A DNA stretch of 11,978 nt from Peptococcaceae bacterium (GTDB lineage Bacteria; Bacillota; Desulfitobacteriia; Desulfitobacteriales; Desulfitobacteriaceae), in the NCBI GenBank assembly GCA_031289815.1, contig JAITOS010000106.1, positions 1 through 11,978 on the forward strand. Direction: 5' to 3'. This document shows, one piece after another, positions 1 to 6,900 of the stretch; positions within the stretch are counted from its first letter, which is position 1; the number at the start of each line of letters is the position of its first letter. A model generated the notes under the pieces. It saw only the letters and a program-made list of their open reading frames with translations. It was not told where the DNA came from and did no database searches. The translations under genes were made by a program, and so were the position numbers.

Positions 1-1541
1 CCATGATGAACATGGACCACATGATCGCCTGTCTTGATCTCGGAAACCTTTACAGCCTTAGCTTTTGGCTCCGTCTTTTGTTTGGTCAGCGCCTTCTTGC
101 GATCACGCCGGTAGATCTCCGTTTCCGTGAATACGGTCAGTTTACCGTCCATCATTTCAAATCCCTGCTCCAAAGCGCACGGATAGATATATACGCCGCC
201 TTCCCGCAGCGAAGCTTCCATCTCCACAACGGACGCCTGCACTCCCATTTCCTTCAATCCCTGGCTCAGACGAGCTCCATGCTCCTGATCGCCCGCAAAA
301 AGCGCCACGATACCGCCGCGTTGCCGCCGTCGCTCTATCTCCTCAACCAGCGCGCTCGTTTTACCTAACGAGCCGCTGATCGCTCTGGCTTCCGGACAAA
401 CCACACGGGGGGAACGAAGCTCCGGTACCTGCTGAGCCAGCGACGATAGGGCTAACAACGGCCGGCCGCCGGTGCTCACGATATCAGAAAAGGTGATACA
501 TTGGTCTTGAGGGTGGATAAACGCCTCCCCACGCTCCAACTGACGGCTAAACTCTTCCGTCCGTTCTCTTTCTTGAAAATCTAATTGTTCCTTTAGGCGC
601 AAAGGCTCATCCAGGACGATCATCGTCTCTTCGTTCAAATAAGAAAAGATACTGACCAGCTCTTCCGGAACCAGACTGAGATAGGAATATATATTTTCGT
701 CCAGAATTCCCTGTTCTAAGCGTTCCCCGATCTGCTCCAGTTTTTTCCGCAAACGCGCATACGCGTCTGTCTGCTCCGCGCGCCTTAACTTTCCCAAGGC
801 GCGCCTGCCCCGCGCCTGAATCTCCCATTTTAACTGCCGCAACTCCTCCACGCTCAAAGCATATTCCAAAACCGGCGCTATGTTCACTTTTTCCAAGGAG
901 GCCACCGATTTTTGCGTCTCTAAGGAAAAAGTGCGGATCGAGTCGATCTCATCATCAAACCATTCGATCCGGATCGCCTCGCCAAAGAGCGGCGCAATAT
1001 CCAAAATACCGCCGCGCAAAGCAATTTGTCCCAAGCCTTCCGCCAGCTCTACCCGCTCGTAGCCGGAAGTCACCAGAGCGCGCAGAACCTCTGACATTTG
1101 AAGCTGTTGACCCATCGCCAGCTGTAAACAGGATGTCCGCCAGCGATCCGGGGTAAATAACCTGCGTTCAACAGCCAATACCGGCGCCACCAACAAACAC
1201 CGGTTATCCTGAACCAAGCGGTGCAGGGCCGCCAGACGCTGCGCGGTCGTCTCCCGGCTCCTTCCCAGCATCTCAAAAGGCAGCCATTCAGTCGCCGGAA
1301 AATACAATATCTCTGTCTCCGGCAGCAACGCTCTCAAATCATTGACCCATTTAAGCGCTTGTTCCTCTGAATATGTCAGAATACACCCCGGCCTTCCTTT
1401 GCGGATCAGTCCGGCGACATACGCTGATTTCTGGCTTTCTGTCAATTGATACGCCACCAGAGTAGCGTCCCGCTTTTGCAAGAACGCCCGCGCTTCTTCC
1501 ATCTCCCAGCCTTTGTTCAAAAAATCGTAAATGTTTGCCAA
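1..1541 (-). CDS. mfd: Transcription-repair coupling factor Mfd, N-terminal 513 residues (runs off the left edge)
   Basis: Mfd is the ATP-driven translocase that removes RNA polymerase stalled at DNA lesions and recruits UvrA. I translated the minus strand from a TTG at 1541 and found 513 uninterrupted codons to the window edge. The UvrB-like module is visible: residues about 170-212 contain GQIALRGGILDI, RIEWFDDEIDSIRTF and ETQ, which match the conserved Mfd/UvrB pattern. The last 16 residues (VSEIKTGDHVVHVHH) are the start of the RNA-polymerase-interacting CarD-like domain. The helicase domains lie outside the window. The TTG start is chosen because GAGAGGA lies about 9 bases upstream, and the only nearby ATG (out of frame) meets a stop after two codons. 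It lies 63 bases downstream of the fin-like gene, as in B. subtilis. Identity is very likely; the exact start is less certain. Confidence 0.95.
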   Translation of the reverse strand, partial: MANIYDFLNKGWEMEEARAFLQKRDATLVAYQLTESQKSAYVAGLIRKGRPGCILTYSEEQALKWVNDLRALLPETEILYFPATEWLPFEMLGRSRETTAQRLAALHRLVQDNRCLLVAPVLAVERRLFTPDRWRTSCLQLAMGQQLQMSEVLRALVTSGYERVELAEGLGQIALRGGILDIAPLFGEAIRIEWFDDEIDSIRTFSLETQKSVASLEKVNIAPVLEYALSVEELRQLKWEIQARGRRALGKLRRAEQTDAYARLRKKLEQIGERLEQGILDENIYSYLSLVPEELVSIFSYLNEETMIVLDEPLRLKEQLDFQERERTEEFSRQLERGEAFIHPQDQCITFSDIVSTGGRPLLALSSLAQQVPELRSPRVVCPEARAISGSLGKTSALVEEIERRRQRGGIVALFAGDQEHGARLSQGLKEMGVQASVVEMEASLREGGVYIYPCALEQGFEMMDGKLTVFTETEIYRRDRKKALTKQKTEPKAKAVKVSEIKTGDHVVHVHH

Positions 1542-1604
1542 TCTTTCTATCCTCTCATTTGACTCAACATCAATACACAAGCGCCCAAGCGAACGCGTCT
1601 CTTT

Positions 1605-1808
1605 TCAATGCACCGTCGCCGAAGGCGCGAACTCCATCTGATCCAGGCAATCGGGACAGACCGTATAGACGACATTCCCGATGATCTCCAGATCCGAACA
1701 TAAGGCCGCCTCACCATTTCCGGCTGGCGTCTGATCTGTCAGCGCCTCCTCCAGTTCCAATTCTCCCAATACGCACTCACAGGTATGGCACACTTTAAGC
1801 ATCAGCAT
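1605..1808 (-). CDS. fin: Fin-like anti-sigma-F protein (small two-CxxC zinc-binding protein)
   Basis: The product has 67 residues. In B. subtilis, Fin (formerly YabK) is made in the forespore and inhibits sigma-F RNA polymerase, helping the switch to sigma-G. Seen here: a CxxC pair near each end (C7/C10 and C51/C54), the spacing expected for one zinc site, with CHTCECVLGELE at the start and YTVCPDCLDQ near the end. From memory of the family, B. subtilis Fin has the same plan (CRHCGVKVGSLE near the start, CEDC near the end), is slightly longer (about 76 residues), and sits between pth and mfd exactly as here. An extra C12 and C37 are present. The start at 1808 is supported by GAGGGGGG six bases upstream; a second ATG two codons on is less well placed. 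Identity rests on motif layout plus synteny, not on a search. Confidence 0.75.
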   Translation of the reverse strand: MLMLKVCHTCECVLGELELEEALTDQTPAGNGEAALCSDLEIIGNVVYTVCPDCLDQMEFAPSATVH

Positions 1809-1841
1809 AAGATTCCCCCCTCAAGCAGTCTATTCTGCTCA

Positions 1842-1871
1842 TAGGATTTCCCGTGAGGAATCCGCTTATAC
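1842..1871 (-). promoter_or_regulatory. Candidate forespore (sigma-F/sigma-G type) promoter for the fin-like gene
   Basis: On the minus strand GTATA (1871-1867) fits the sigma-F/G -35 (GYATA). After 15 bases comes GGAAATCCTA (1851-1842), which matches the sigma-F -10 consensus GGNNANANTR at all fixed positions except one. The predicted start falls about 25-30 bases before the fin-like ATG. Such short motifs arise by chance, so the gene identity is what makes it plausible. Confidence 0.35.
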
Positions 1872-1872
1872 G

Positions 1873-2433
1873 TTAGACACGATTATAGAGATTCATCGCC
1901 TTTGTTGTTTCTCCGTCCAGCCATAGTTTAGCGGCCGCTTCCGCTCTCCCCAGAGATTCGTCCAGCAATGCGTCTTCTTCCGGGCGAAAAGGCGCTAAGA
2001 CATAGCGAACCGTCTCCCATCCCGCCGGCGGGCGGTCAATTCCGATCTTCAAACGCCAGAATTCTTCCGTCCCCAGCTCTCCGATCACTGAACGGACGCC
2101 ATTATGCCCGCCGGCGCTGCCTCGTTGCCGCAAACGAATCCGTCCGACCGGCAGATCTAAATCGTCGTGAACTACCAAAACCTGCTCGGAAGGTATTTTA
2201 TAGAACCGCAGCAATTCCCGCAAAGCTCTGCCGCTTACATTCATGTAGGTCATGGGCTTAAAGAAAAAAATCCGCTCGCCTTGCCATCTTCCTTCGGCCA
2301 GCAAGCCTTGAAACTTCGCCTGAAAGTCCAATTTTAACCTATCCGCCAGGATATCCGCTAACACAAAGCCAATATTATGCCGCGATTGCGCGTACTGTCC
2401 TCCCGGATTTCCCAAACCGGTAATCACTTTCAT
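1873..2433 (-). CDS. pth: Peptidyl-tRNA hydrolase Pth
   Basis: Cytosolic enzyme that cleaves the ester bond of peptidyl-tRNAs dropped from ribosomes, recycling tRNA; essential in most bacteria. The product is 186 residues, the normal family length. Conserved pieces: GLGNPG at 6-11, RHNIGF at 18-23 with the catalytic His19 (His20 in E. coli), MNVSG with Asn65, HDDLDLP with Asp90 (equivalent of E. coli Asp93), and GGHNG with Asn111. The frame stays open upstream to 2526, but ATG 2433 is the start: the family begins with MK-I-GLGNPG, and AAGGAG lies seven bases before it. It is divergent from the PRC-barrel gene (83-base gap) and followed after 64 bases by the fin-like gene. B. subtilis calls this gene spoVC. 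Confidence 0.97.
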   Translation of the reverse strand: MKVITGLGNPGGQYAQSRHNIGFVLADILADRLKLDFQAKFQGLLAEGRWQGERIFFFKPMTYMNVSGRALRELLRFYKIPSEQVLVVHDDLDLPVGRIRLRQRGSAGGHNGVRSVIGELGTEEFWRLKIGIDRPPAGWETVRYVLAPFRPEEDALLDESLGRAEAAAKLWLDGETTKAMNLYNRV

Positions 2434-2516
2434 ATCCAAACTCCTTGACCAGCTTAGCATAACCCTCTCCGTCCCTGAATAAAAATTTACCAGGAAAATT
2501 AGATCGGGGTGATCGT

Positions 2517-3272
2517 GTGAAAGCAAGCCGCAAATTTTTATCCTTACCCGTCATATCTCTGCGTGAAGGTCAGCATGTGGGATCCGTTAAACATCTCGTC
2601 CTCGACCCTGCGGCTAAGACGGTGGCCGCTCTGGTGATTGATCCCAAGGGTTTCTTTAAGGATCAAAAGATTATTCCCTACAGTAAAGTCGTAAGTATCG
2701 GCGACGACGCGCTAACCATTGATAAAGGCAATCAAGTGGAAAAAGCGACGAATCTTCCGGAGCTGCTCGATTTGCTCAAAGAGAAGACCGAGATCATCGG
2801 GACCAAGATTGTCACCGAAAGCGGCAAAACCCTGGGCGTCGCCGATGAATACTATATCGACGCCAAGAGCGGAAAAATCGCCAGTATTGAAATCTCCGGC
2901 GGCAAAATCGAAGGCCTGCTCAACGGCAAAGCCTGCCTGAAAGCCGAACAAATCCTGACCATCGGGCATGACGTCATCGTCGTGGCCAAGATGAGCGAAG
3001 AATCCCTGATCATTTCTGATAAAGGCTTTAGCGATTCGGTAAGGAACCTCCTGCACTCTACCTCCAAAATGGCCGGTGATACAAGCCATATCCTCGGCGG
3101 CTATTTCAGGAAAGACAGCAAGAAAGAGCGCTCCGCCTCTGATCTTCCGCCGGACGCCGAGCCAGTGAACGCGGCGGCTCCGCCAGCGCCTGATCCGGCG
3201 GAAAGACCTTCCTCCTCTCCGGACGCCTCGTTTCCAGAGCCGCCAGCAGCGCCGTCGGCAAAGGATGTTTGA
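2517..3272 (+). CDS. Double PRC-barrel domain protein, function unknown
   Basis: A 251-residue protein with two PRC-barrel-like repeats, at about 6-75 (LPVISLREGQHVGSVKHLVLD, KIIPYSKVVSIGDDALTI) and about 88-160 (IIGTKIVTESGKTLGVADEY, GKIASIEISGG, ILTIGHDVIVV). PRC barrels are small beta domains found in RimM and in photosynthetic reaction-centre subunit H; many Firmicute members are annotated only by the domain. The final 50 residues or so are Pro/Ala/Ser-rich and probably disordered. No signal peptide or membrane segment is evident. The GTG start is preceded by a GGGGTGAT ribosome-binding site ending one base before the start. It is the only plus-strand gene in the backbone, in the slot where ctc (L25-like) lies in B. 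subtilis. It ends 3 bases from the end of prs, leaving no room for a terminator. A link to RNA or ribosome biology is only a guess. Confidence 0.85.
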   Translation: MKASRKFLSLPVISLREGQHVGSVKHLVLDPAAKTVAALVIDPKGFFKDQKIIPYSKVVSIGDDALTIDKGNQVEKATNLPELLDLLKEKTEIIGTKIVTESGKTLGVADEYYIDAKSGKIASIEISGGKIEGLLNGKACLKAEQILTIGHDVIVVAKMSEESLIISDKGFSDSVRNLLHSTSKMAGDTSHILGGYFRKDSKKERSASDLPPDAEPVNAAAPPAPDPAERPSSSPDASFPEPPAAPSAKDV

Positions 3273-3275
3273 CGT

Positions 3276-4220
3276 CTAGGTAAATAGTTTGCTAACCGAA
3301 AGATCCTGATGAATCCGAATGATCGCCTCACCCAGCAAAGGCGCCACCGATAACATCCTGAGCTTGGGAATCATCTTTTCCGCCTCCAGCGGAATCGTAT
3401 TGGTGACGACCACTTCTTTGATCGCCGACTCCTGAATCAGCTTCACCGCCGTCCCGGATAAAACCGCGTGCGTACAACAGGCATAGACCTCCCTGGCGCC
3501 ATAATTCTTCAGAATTTCGTTAGCTCCCTGGGTCAGCGTTCCGGCTGTATCGATGATATCATCGACCATGATCGCCACCTTATCCTTCAGATCACCGATG
3601 ACATGCATAATCTCCGATACATTCGGTTCAGGACGCCGTTTATCGATGATGGCCAAAGGGGCCCCAATCCGTTCCGCAAAACTCCGCGCTCTGGTCACGC
3701 CGCCGATATCGGGCGAAACCACACAGATATCCTTCATATTTTTTTCTTTAAAATATTGCGCCAGAATCGGCACGCCCGGCAAGTGATCCACCGGAATATC
3801 AAAGAATCCCTGAATAGCGGGCGCGTGCAAATCCATAGTGACGAGTCTGTCCGCTCCGGCTGTCGTGATAATATTAGCCATGAGCTTCGCCGTGATCGGA
3901 TCCCGCGCCCTCGCTTTGCGTTCCTGTCTGGCATAGCCGTAATAGGGCATCACCGCCGTAATCCGCTTAGCGGAAGCGCGCTTCAAGGCGTCGATCATAA
4001 TCAGCAATTCCATGATATTATTATTCGTCGGATAACAGGTCGGCTGAACGACAAAAATATCCGCGCCGCGGACGCTTTCATTAATCTCGACGTTGATCTC
4101 TCCGTCTTGAAACCGCGAGACTTGAGCCGCGCCCAGGCTTACCCTCAAGTAAGCGGCGATTTCCTTTGCCAAATCCGGGTTGGCGTTGCCGCAAAAAATC
4201 TTTAATTCCTTCGGTATCAT
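3276..4220 (-). CDS. prs: Ribose-phosphate pyrophosphokinase (PRPP synthetase) Prs
   Basis: Makes PRPP from ribose 5-phosphate and ATP, the precursor for purines, pyrimidines, NAD, histidine and tryptophan. The product is 314 residues, typical of class I enzymes. Visible motifs: FCGNANPDLA at the start, SRFQDGEINVEINESVRG at 35-52, the Mg-binding DLHAPAIQGFFDIPVD at 130-145, the flexible-loop KRRPEPN at 194-200, and the PRPP-binding loop VDDIIDTAGTL at 219-229. The open frame extends 13 codons further upstream into glmU, but ATG 4220 gives the family N-terminus and has GGAGG nine bases before it. This ATG overlaps the glmU stop as ATGA, which implies translational coupling. No terminator is visible after the stop; its end faces the PRC-barrel gene. 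Confidence 0.97.
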   Translation of the reverse strand: MIPKELKIFCGNANPDLAKEIAAYLRVSLGAAQVSRFQDGEINVEINESVRGADIFVVQPTCYPTNNNIMELLIMIDALKRASAKRITAVMPYYGYARQERKARARDPITAKLMANIITTAGADRLVTMDLHAPAIQGFFDIPVDHLPGVPILAQYFKEKNMKDICVVSPDIGGVTRARSFAERIGAPLAIIDKRRPEPNVSEIMHVIGDLKDKVAIMVDDIIDTAGTLTQGANEILKNYGAREVYACCTHAVLSGTAVKLIQESAIKEVVVTNTIPLEAEKMIPKLRMLSVAPLLGEAIIRIHQDLSVSKLFT

Positions 4221-5596
4221 TCTTCTTCTCCTCCCGCTTTTGGTTTTGCGCGCCGCCAATCTTTCCTTAGCCGCAGCGTCCCGCGTTCAACAGCCAACGC
4301 CCCAGCCGGCACCTTTTTAGTAATCGTCGAACCGGCGCCGACAAAAGCGTTCTCGCCGATTTCTACCGGAGCGACCAAATTGCTGTTGCTGCCGATAAAT
4401 ACGCCGTCCCCGATTTGGGTCAGATATTTATTGACCCCGTCGTAATTACAGGTGATCGTACCCGCGCCGATGTTCACCTGAGAGCCGATATCCGCGTCCC
4501 CGATATAGCTTAAATGAGGGATCTTGGAAGCCGAACCGACGCGGCTGTTTTTGATTTCCACAAAATCGCCGACTTTCACCCCGTCGTCTAACTTTGTTCC
4601 GGGCCGCAAATAAGCGAACGGGCCAATCACGCAGTTTTTGCCGATCACAGCCTCTTTCGCCACGGTATAGCGGATCTCCGTCCCCGTATCACAGACGCAG
4701 GATTCCAGGTCCACTTGCGGCCCCAGTGCCGAGTCTCCGGCAATCACCGTTTTCCCCCTTAAATGAACAAAAGGCTTCAGAACGACGTCGCTTCCCAACT
4801 TCACCCCGGCTTCGATATAGACCGTCGCCGGATCCTCTATGGTCACGCCTTCGTCCATCCAGTAGCGGAGAAGACGCTGCCGGCAAATTTGTTCCGCCTC
4901 CGCCAGCTGAACGCGGCTGTTAATTCCCAGCGCTTCATGCCGATCCGGCGTACAGTAGGTGAAAACTGGCGATCCCGCAGCCAGAAAAAAATCGAACACC
5001 CCCGTCAGATAGTATTCCCCCTGCGCGTTTTGCGGCGTTAACCGCTGTAAAGCCGCCCGCAAAGCGTTCACTTTAAAACAGTACGTCCCGGTGTTCACTT
5101 CCCGGATAAGACGTTCCTCCGCCGTCGCGTCTTTTTCTTCAACGATCTTCAGCAACTGGGATCCGTTCCGGATCACCCGCCCATAGCCATACGGCTCCGG
5201 CAATTCCGCGGTCAGCACCGTCGCTACAGCATCCCGCTCTTTATGCAGCGTTAGCAAGGATTGCACCGTCTCCGGACGCAGCAAGGGTTGATCTCCGCTT
5301 AAAATCAGGACGTCCTCCGCCTCCTGAAGCAAAGGCAGTGCCTGCATCACCGCGTGTCCGGTTCCCAGCTGTTCCAACTGTAAAACCACGCTGGCCTTTT
5401 CCCGTATGTATTCCTCAATCAGGGAACGACCATGCCCCAAGACCAGCAAAGGATTGACAATTCCCATCCGCTCTGTCAACGCCAAGACATGCCCGATTAA
5501 GGGCTCCCCCGCTAACCGGTGCATTACCTTCGGCAGCTTTGATTTCATCCGCGTTCCTTTTCCCGCCGCCATGATCACCGCTGCTACATTAGACAT
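4217..5596 (-). CDS. glmU: Bifunctional UDP-GlcNAc pyrophosphorylase / glucosamine-1-phosphate acetyltransferase GlmU
   Basis: Catalyses the last two steps to UDP-GlcNAc, the entry substrate for peptidoglycan. It has 459 residues, the usual length. The N-terminal uridyltransferase has AAGKGTRMKSKLPKVMH (10-26), QLGTGHA (76-82), SGDQPL with metal ligand Asp102, GYGR (137-140) and NTGTY (168-172). The C-terminal left-handed beta helix has hexapeptide repeats from about 250, with the acetyltransferase residues Arg331, Lys349, His361 (IPHLSYIGDA) and Tyr364, and INIGAG/CNYDG-like segments. Both active sites look intact. ATG 5596 is chosen because an ATG four bases earlier hits a stop at once; GGAGGGG lies about nine bases upstream. 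It is the first gene of a two-gene unit with prs. Confidence 0.97.
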   Translation of the reverse strand: MSNVAAVIMAAGKGTRMKSKLPKVMHRLAGEPLIGHVLALTERMGIVNPLLVLGHGRSLIEEYIREKASVVLQLEQLGTGHAVMQALPLLQEAEDVLILSGDQPLLRPETVQSLLTLHKERDAVATVLTAELPEPYGYGRVIRNGSQLLKIVEEKDATAEERLIREVNTGTYCFKVNALRAALQRLTPQNAQGEYYLTGVFDFFLAAGSPVFTYCTPDRHEALGINSRVQLAEAEQICRQRLLRYWMDEGVTIEDPATVYIEAGVKLGSDVVLKPFVHLRGKTVIAGDSALGPQVDLESCVCDTGTEIRYTVAKEAVIGKNCVIGPFAYLRPGTKLDDGVKVGDFVEIKNSRVGSASKIPHLSYIGDADIGSQVNIGAGTITCNYDGVNKYLTQIGDGVFIGSNSNLVAPVEIGENAFVGAGSTITKKVPAGALAVERGTLRLRKDWRRAKPKAGGEEE

Positions 5597-5618
5597 TCAT
5601 CTGTTCCCCTCCAAAAAT

Positions 5619-5647
5619 ATTGTACCACGATCTCCGGTAATTCTAAA
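5619..5647 (-). promoter_or_regulatory. glmU: Probable sigma-A promoter for glmU-prs
   Basis: Minus strand: -35 TTTAGA (5647-5642, 4 of 6 to consensus), a 17-base spacer, and -10 TACAAT (5624-5619, 5 of 6) with an upstream TGG that forms an extended -10. This would start transcription near 5612, about 16 bases before the glmU start codon and just upstream of its GGAGGGG. Confidence 0.55.
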
Positions 5648-5713
5648 TATTATTCGCTCAAGAAGGATTAAAAACCTTTTTATTTATCCGCGCCGGAGCG
5701 CTGAATTTCACCG

Positions 5714-5739
5714 GAAAAAGAGGCTCAACCACTCTTTTC
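5714..5739 (-). terminator. Weak candidate terminator after spoVG
   Basis: On the minus strand AAAAGAG and CTCTTTT form a 7-bp stem around a 9-base loop, 42 bases after the spoVG stop. The T-run is part of the right arm, and no separate U-tract follows, so it would be inefficient. The rest of the 184-base spoVG-glmU gap holds the glmU promoter and a GCGC-TCCG-GCGC hairpin (about 5691) without a U-tract. Confidence 0.25.
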
Positions 5740-5780
5740 AGGCCAGCCCCCTTCACCTCCCTGCCATGATTCACCCGGTT

Positions 5781-6035
5781 TTATATCGCTTCCTGATAGG
5801 CTTTCAACACAGCCAGCTGAATCACTTCCCGCGCGGCGGCGGAAATAGGGTGGGCGATGTCGCGAAATTCTCCTTCCGGTGTTTTTCTGCTGGGCATCGC
5901 CACAAACAAGCCGTTTGTTCCCTCGACGACTTTGACGTCATGCACCACGAACGCATCGTTAAAGGTGACGGAAACGATCGCTTTCATCTTCCCTTCCTGG
6001 TTGATTCTCCTAACGCGCACATCGGTCACATCCAT
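5781..6035 (-). CDS. spoVG: Septation/sporulation regulator SpoVG
   Basis: SpoVG is a small conserved RNA/DNA-binding regulator. In Bacillus it affects asymmetric septation and cortex formation, and in other Firmicutes virulence and capsule genes. The product is 84 residues. It matches the family along its length: MDVTDVRVRRIN at the start, then AIVSVTFNDAFVVHDVKVVEG, NGLFVAMPSRKTPEGEFRDIAHPI, and a short C-terminal helix. The frame is open 25 codons further upstream, but family alignment puts the start at ATG 6035, with GGTGAT seven bases before it. The sigma-H promoter described separately would start transcription near 6070, which rules out the ATGs at 6110, 6089 and 6080 because they are not in the message. 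It is monocistronic or reads into glmU. Confidence 0.96.
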   Translation of the reverse strand: MDVTDVRVRRINQEGKMKAIVSVTFNDAFVVHDVKVVEGTNGLFVAMPSRKTPEGEFRDIAHPISAAAREVIQLAVLKAYQEAI

Positions 6036-6076
6036 CAAAATAATCACCAGCCCTTCCGTTGCCATCAATATATGTC

Positions 6077-6105
6077 TCATTCTCCACATGGAAATAAAAT
6101 CCTTC
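6077..6105 (-). promoter_or_regulatory. spoVG: Sigma-H promoter of spoVG
   Basis: Minus strand: -35 GAAGGATTT (6105-6097) fits RNAGGAWWW at every position. After an 11-base spacer, -10 GGAGAATGA (6085-6077) fits RNNGAATWW except for one W. The spacing is that known for sigma-H promoters. B. subtilis spoVG is a classic sigma-H gene with a closely similar AGGATTT...GGAAT promoter. The predicted start near 6070 leaves a leader of about 35 bases. Confidence 0.8.
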
Positions 6106-6160
6106 AACATAGTCGAAAAATTTTATATTATCCCTCAAATAATCCTATATTGACGGCAGG

Positions 6161-6844
6161 TTATGACGGATCATCCTCTATCAGGTGCTGCAAAAAGACG
6201 GTCTCCGCCGCGGCAATATGCGCCGCGGCCAGCTCTTGCGCTTCCTCCGGGCGATGCAAGGCAATCGCCTCGATAATGCCCCGATGCTCCAGAATCGCTT
6301 CTTTTCCCCGTCCGGGCACCGCTAAGGAGGTGGACCGGAACCTTTGAATCTGTTCCCATAGATTTTCCAGAATTTGGGTCAGCCACGGATTGCGGCTCGC
6401 TTTATAGACCAAGGCGTGAAAGCTCGTATCCATTTCCAAGATTTGCTCCAACGTCGGTTCCTTTTCCTCCGCCCAATGAACCAAACGCTCCATCTGCTCG
6501 ATTTCTTCCTCCGTCACCCGCTCCGCCGCCAGCCCTGCCGCCAGACTTTCCAAGGCGGTGCGGATTTCAAAGACGTCCGCCACATCCTTTAAAGAAACCC
6601 CCGCCACATACGCGCCTTTACGCGGCACCATCACGACGAAGCCTTCTAATTCCAGCTTGCGGATCGCTTCCCGCACCGGGGTTCTGCTCACTCCCATTTC
6701 ATCCGCTAATTGCATCTCCATCAAGCGTTCACCGGGTTTCAAAACGCCGCCGATGATGGCCTCCCTCATCGATTCAAAGACAATCTCCCTCAGTGGTTTG
6801 TAGCTATCCAGCTTCACCGGAACCAATCTTCTTTCTACCGTCAT
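6161..6844 (-). CDS. GntR-family transcriptional regulator, FadR/FCD subfamily
   Basis: A 227-residue cytoplasmic regulator. The N-terminal winged helix (about 16-82) contains LREIVFESMREAIIGGVLKPGERL, then EMQLADEMGVSRTPVREAIRKLE as the recognition helix region, then a wing ending RKGAYVAG. The C-terminal all-helical FCD ligand domain (about 90-222) keeps the usual metal ligands: Asp139 and His143 (DTSFH), His187 (EHRGII) and His209 (AAHIAAA). FCD regulators commonly sense small carboxylates; the ligand here cannot be read. ATG 6844 has AAAGGAG eight bases upstream. It lies 56 bases after ispE with no terminator between, so co-transcription is likely. In B. subtilis this slot holds purR and ridA. 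Confidence 0.92.
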   Translation of the reverse strand: MTVERRLVPVKLDSYKPLREIVFESMREAIIGGVLKPGERLMEMQLADEMGVSRTPVREAIRKLELEGFVVMVPRKGAYVAGVSLKDVADVFEIRTALESLAAGLAAERVTEEEIEQMERLVHWAEEKEPTLEQILEMDTSFHALVYKASRNPWLTQILENLWEQIQRFRSTSLAVPGRGKEAILEHRGIIEAIALHRPEEAQELAAAHIAAAETVFLQHLIEDDPS

Positions 6845-6900
6845 CTATATTTCTCCTTTATATCCATTAACTCTTCATCCCGGCAACACATCCCGCATCC

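Noticed and set aside
2457..2485. A sigma-G-like GCATA / AATAAAA pair upstream of the PRC-barrel gene
   Set aside because: Only 5 of 7 positions of the -10 fit and the spacing is one base short; nothing else ties the gene to the forespore.
3468..4205. A 245-codon plus-strand frame opposite prs
   Set aside because: prs carries every family motif on the other strand; the opposite frame has no ribosome-binding site or recognisable domain.
1163..4296. A 15-base exact match (GCGTTCAACAGCCAA) near 1164 and near 4283
   Set aside because: Both copies lie inside genes and encode the same short peptide (LAVER) in Mfd and GlmU. With no further similarity around them, this is coincidence rather than a repeat.
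5691..5702. GCGC-TCCG-GCGC hairpin in the spoVG-glmU gap
   Set aside because: No U-tract follows on the minus strand, and on the plus strand there is no gene to terminate.
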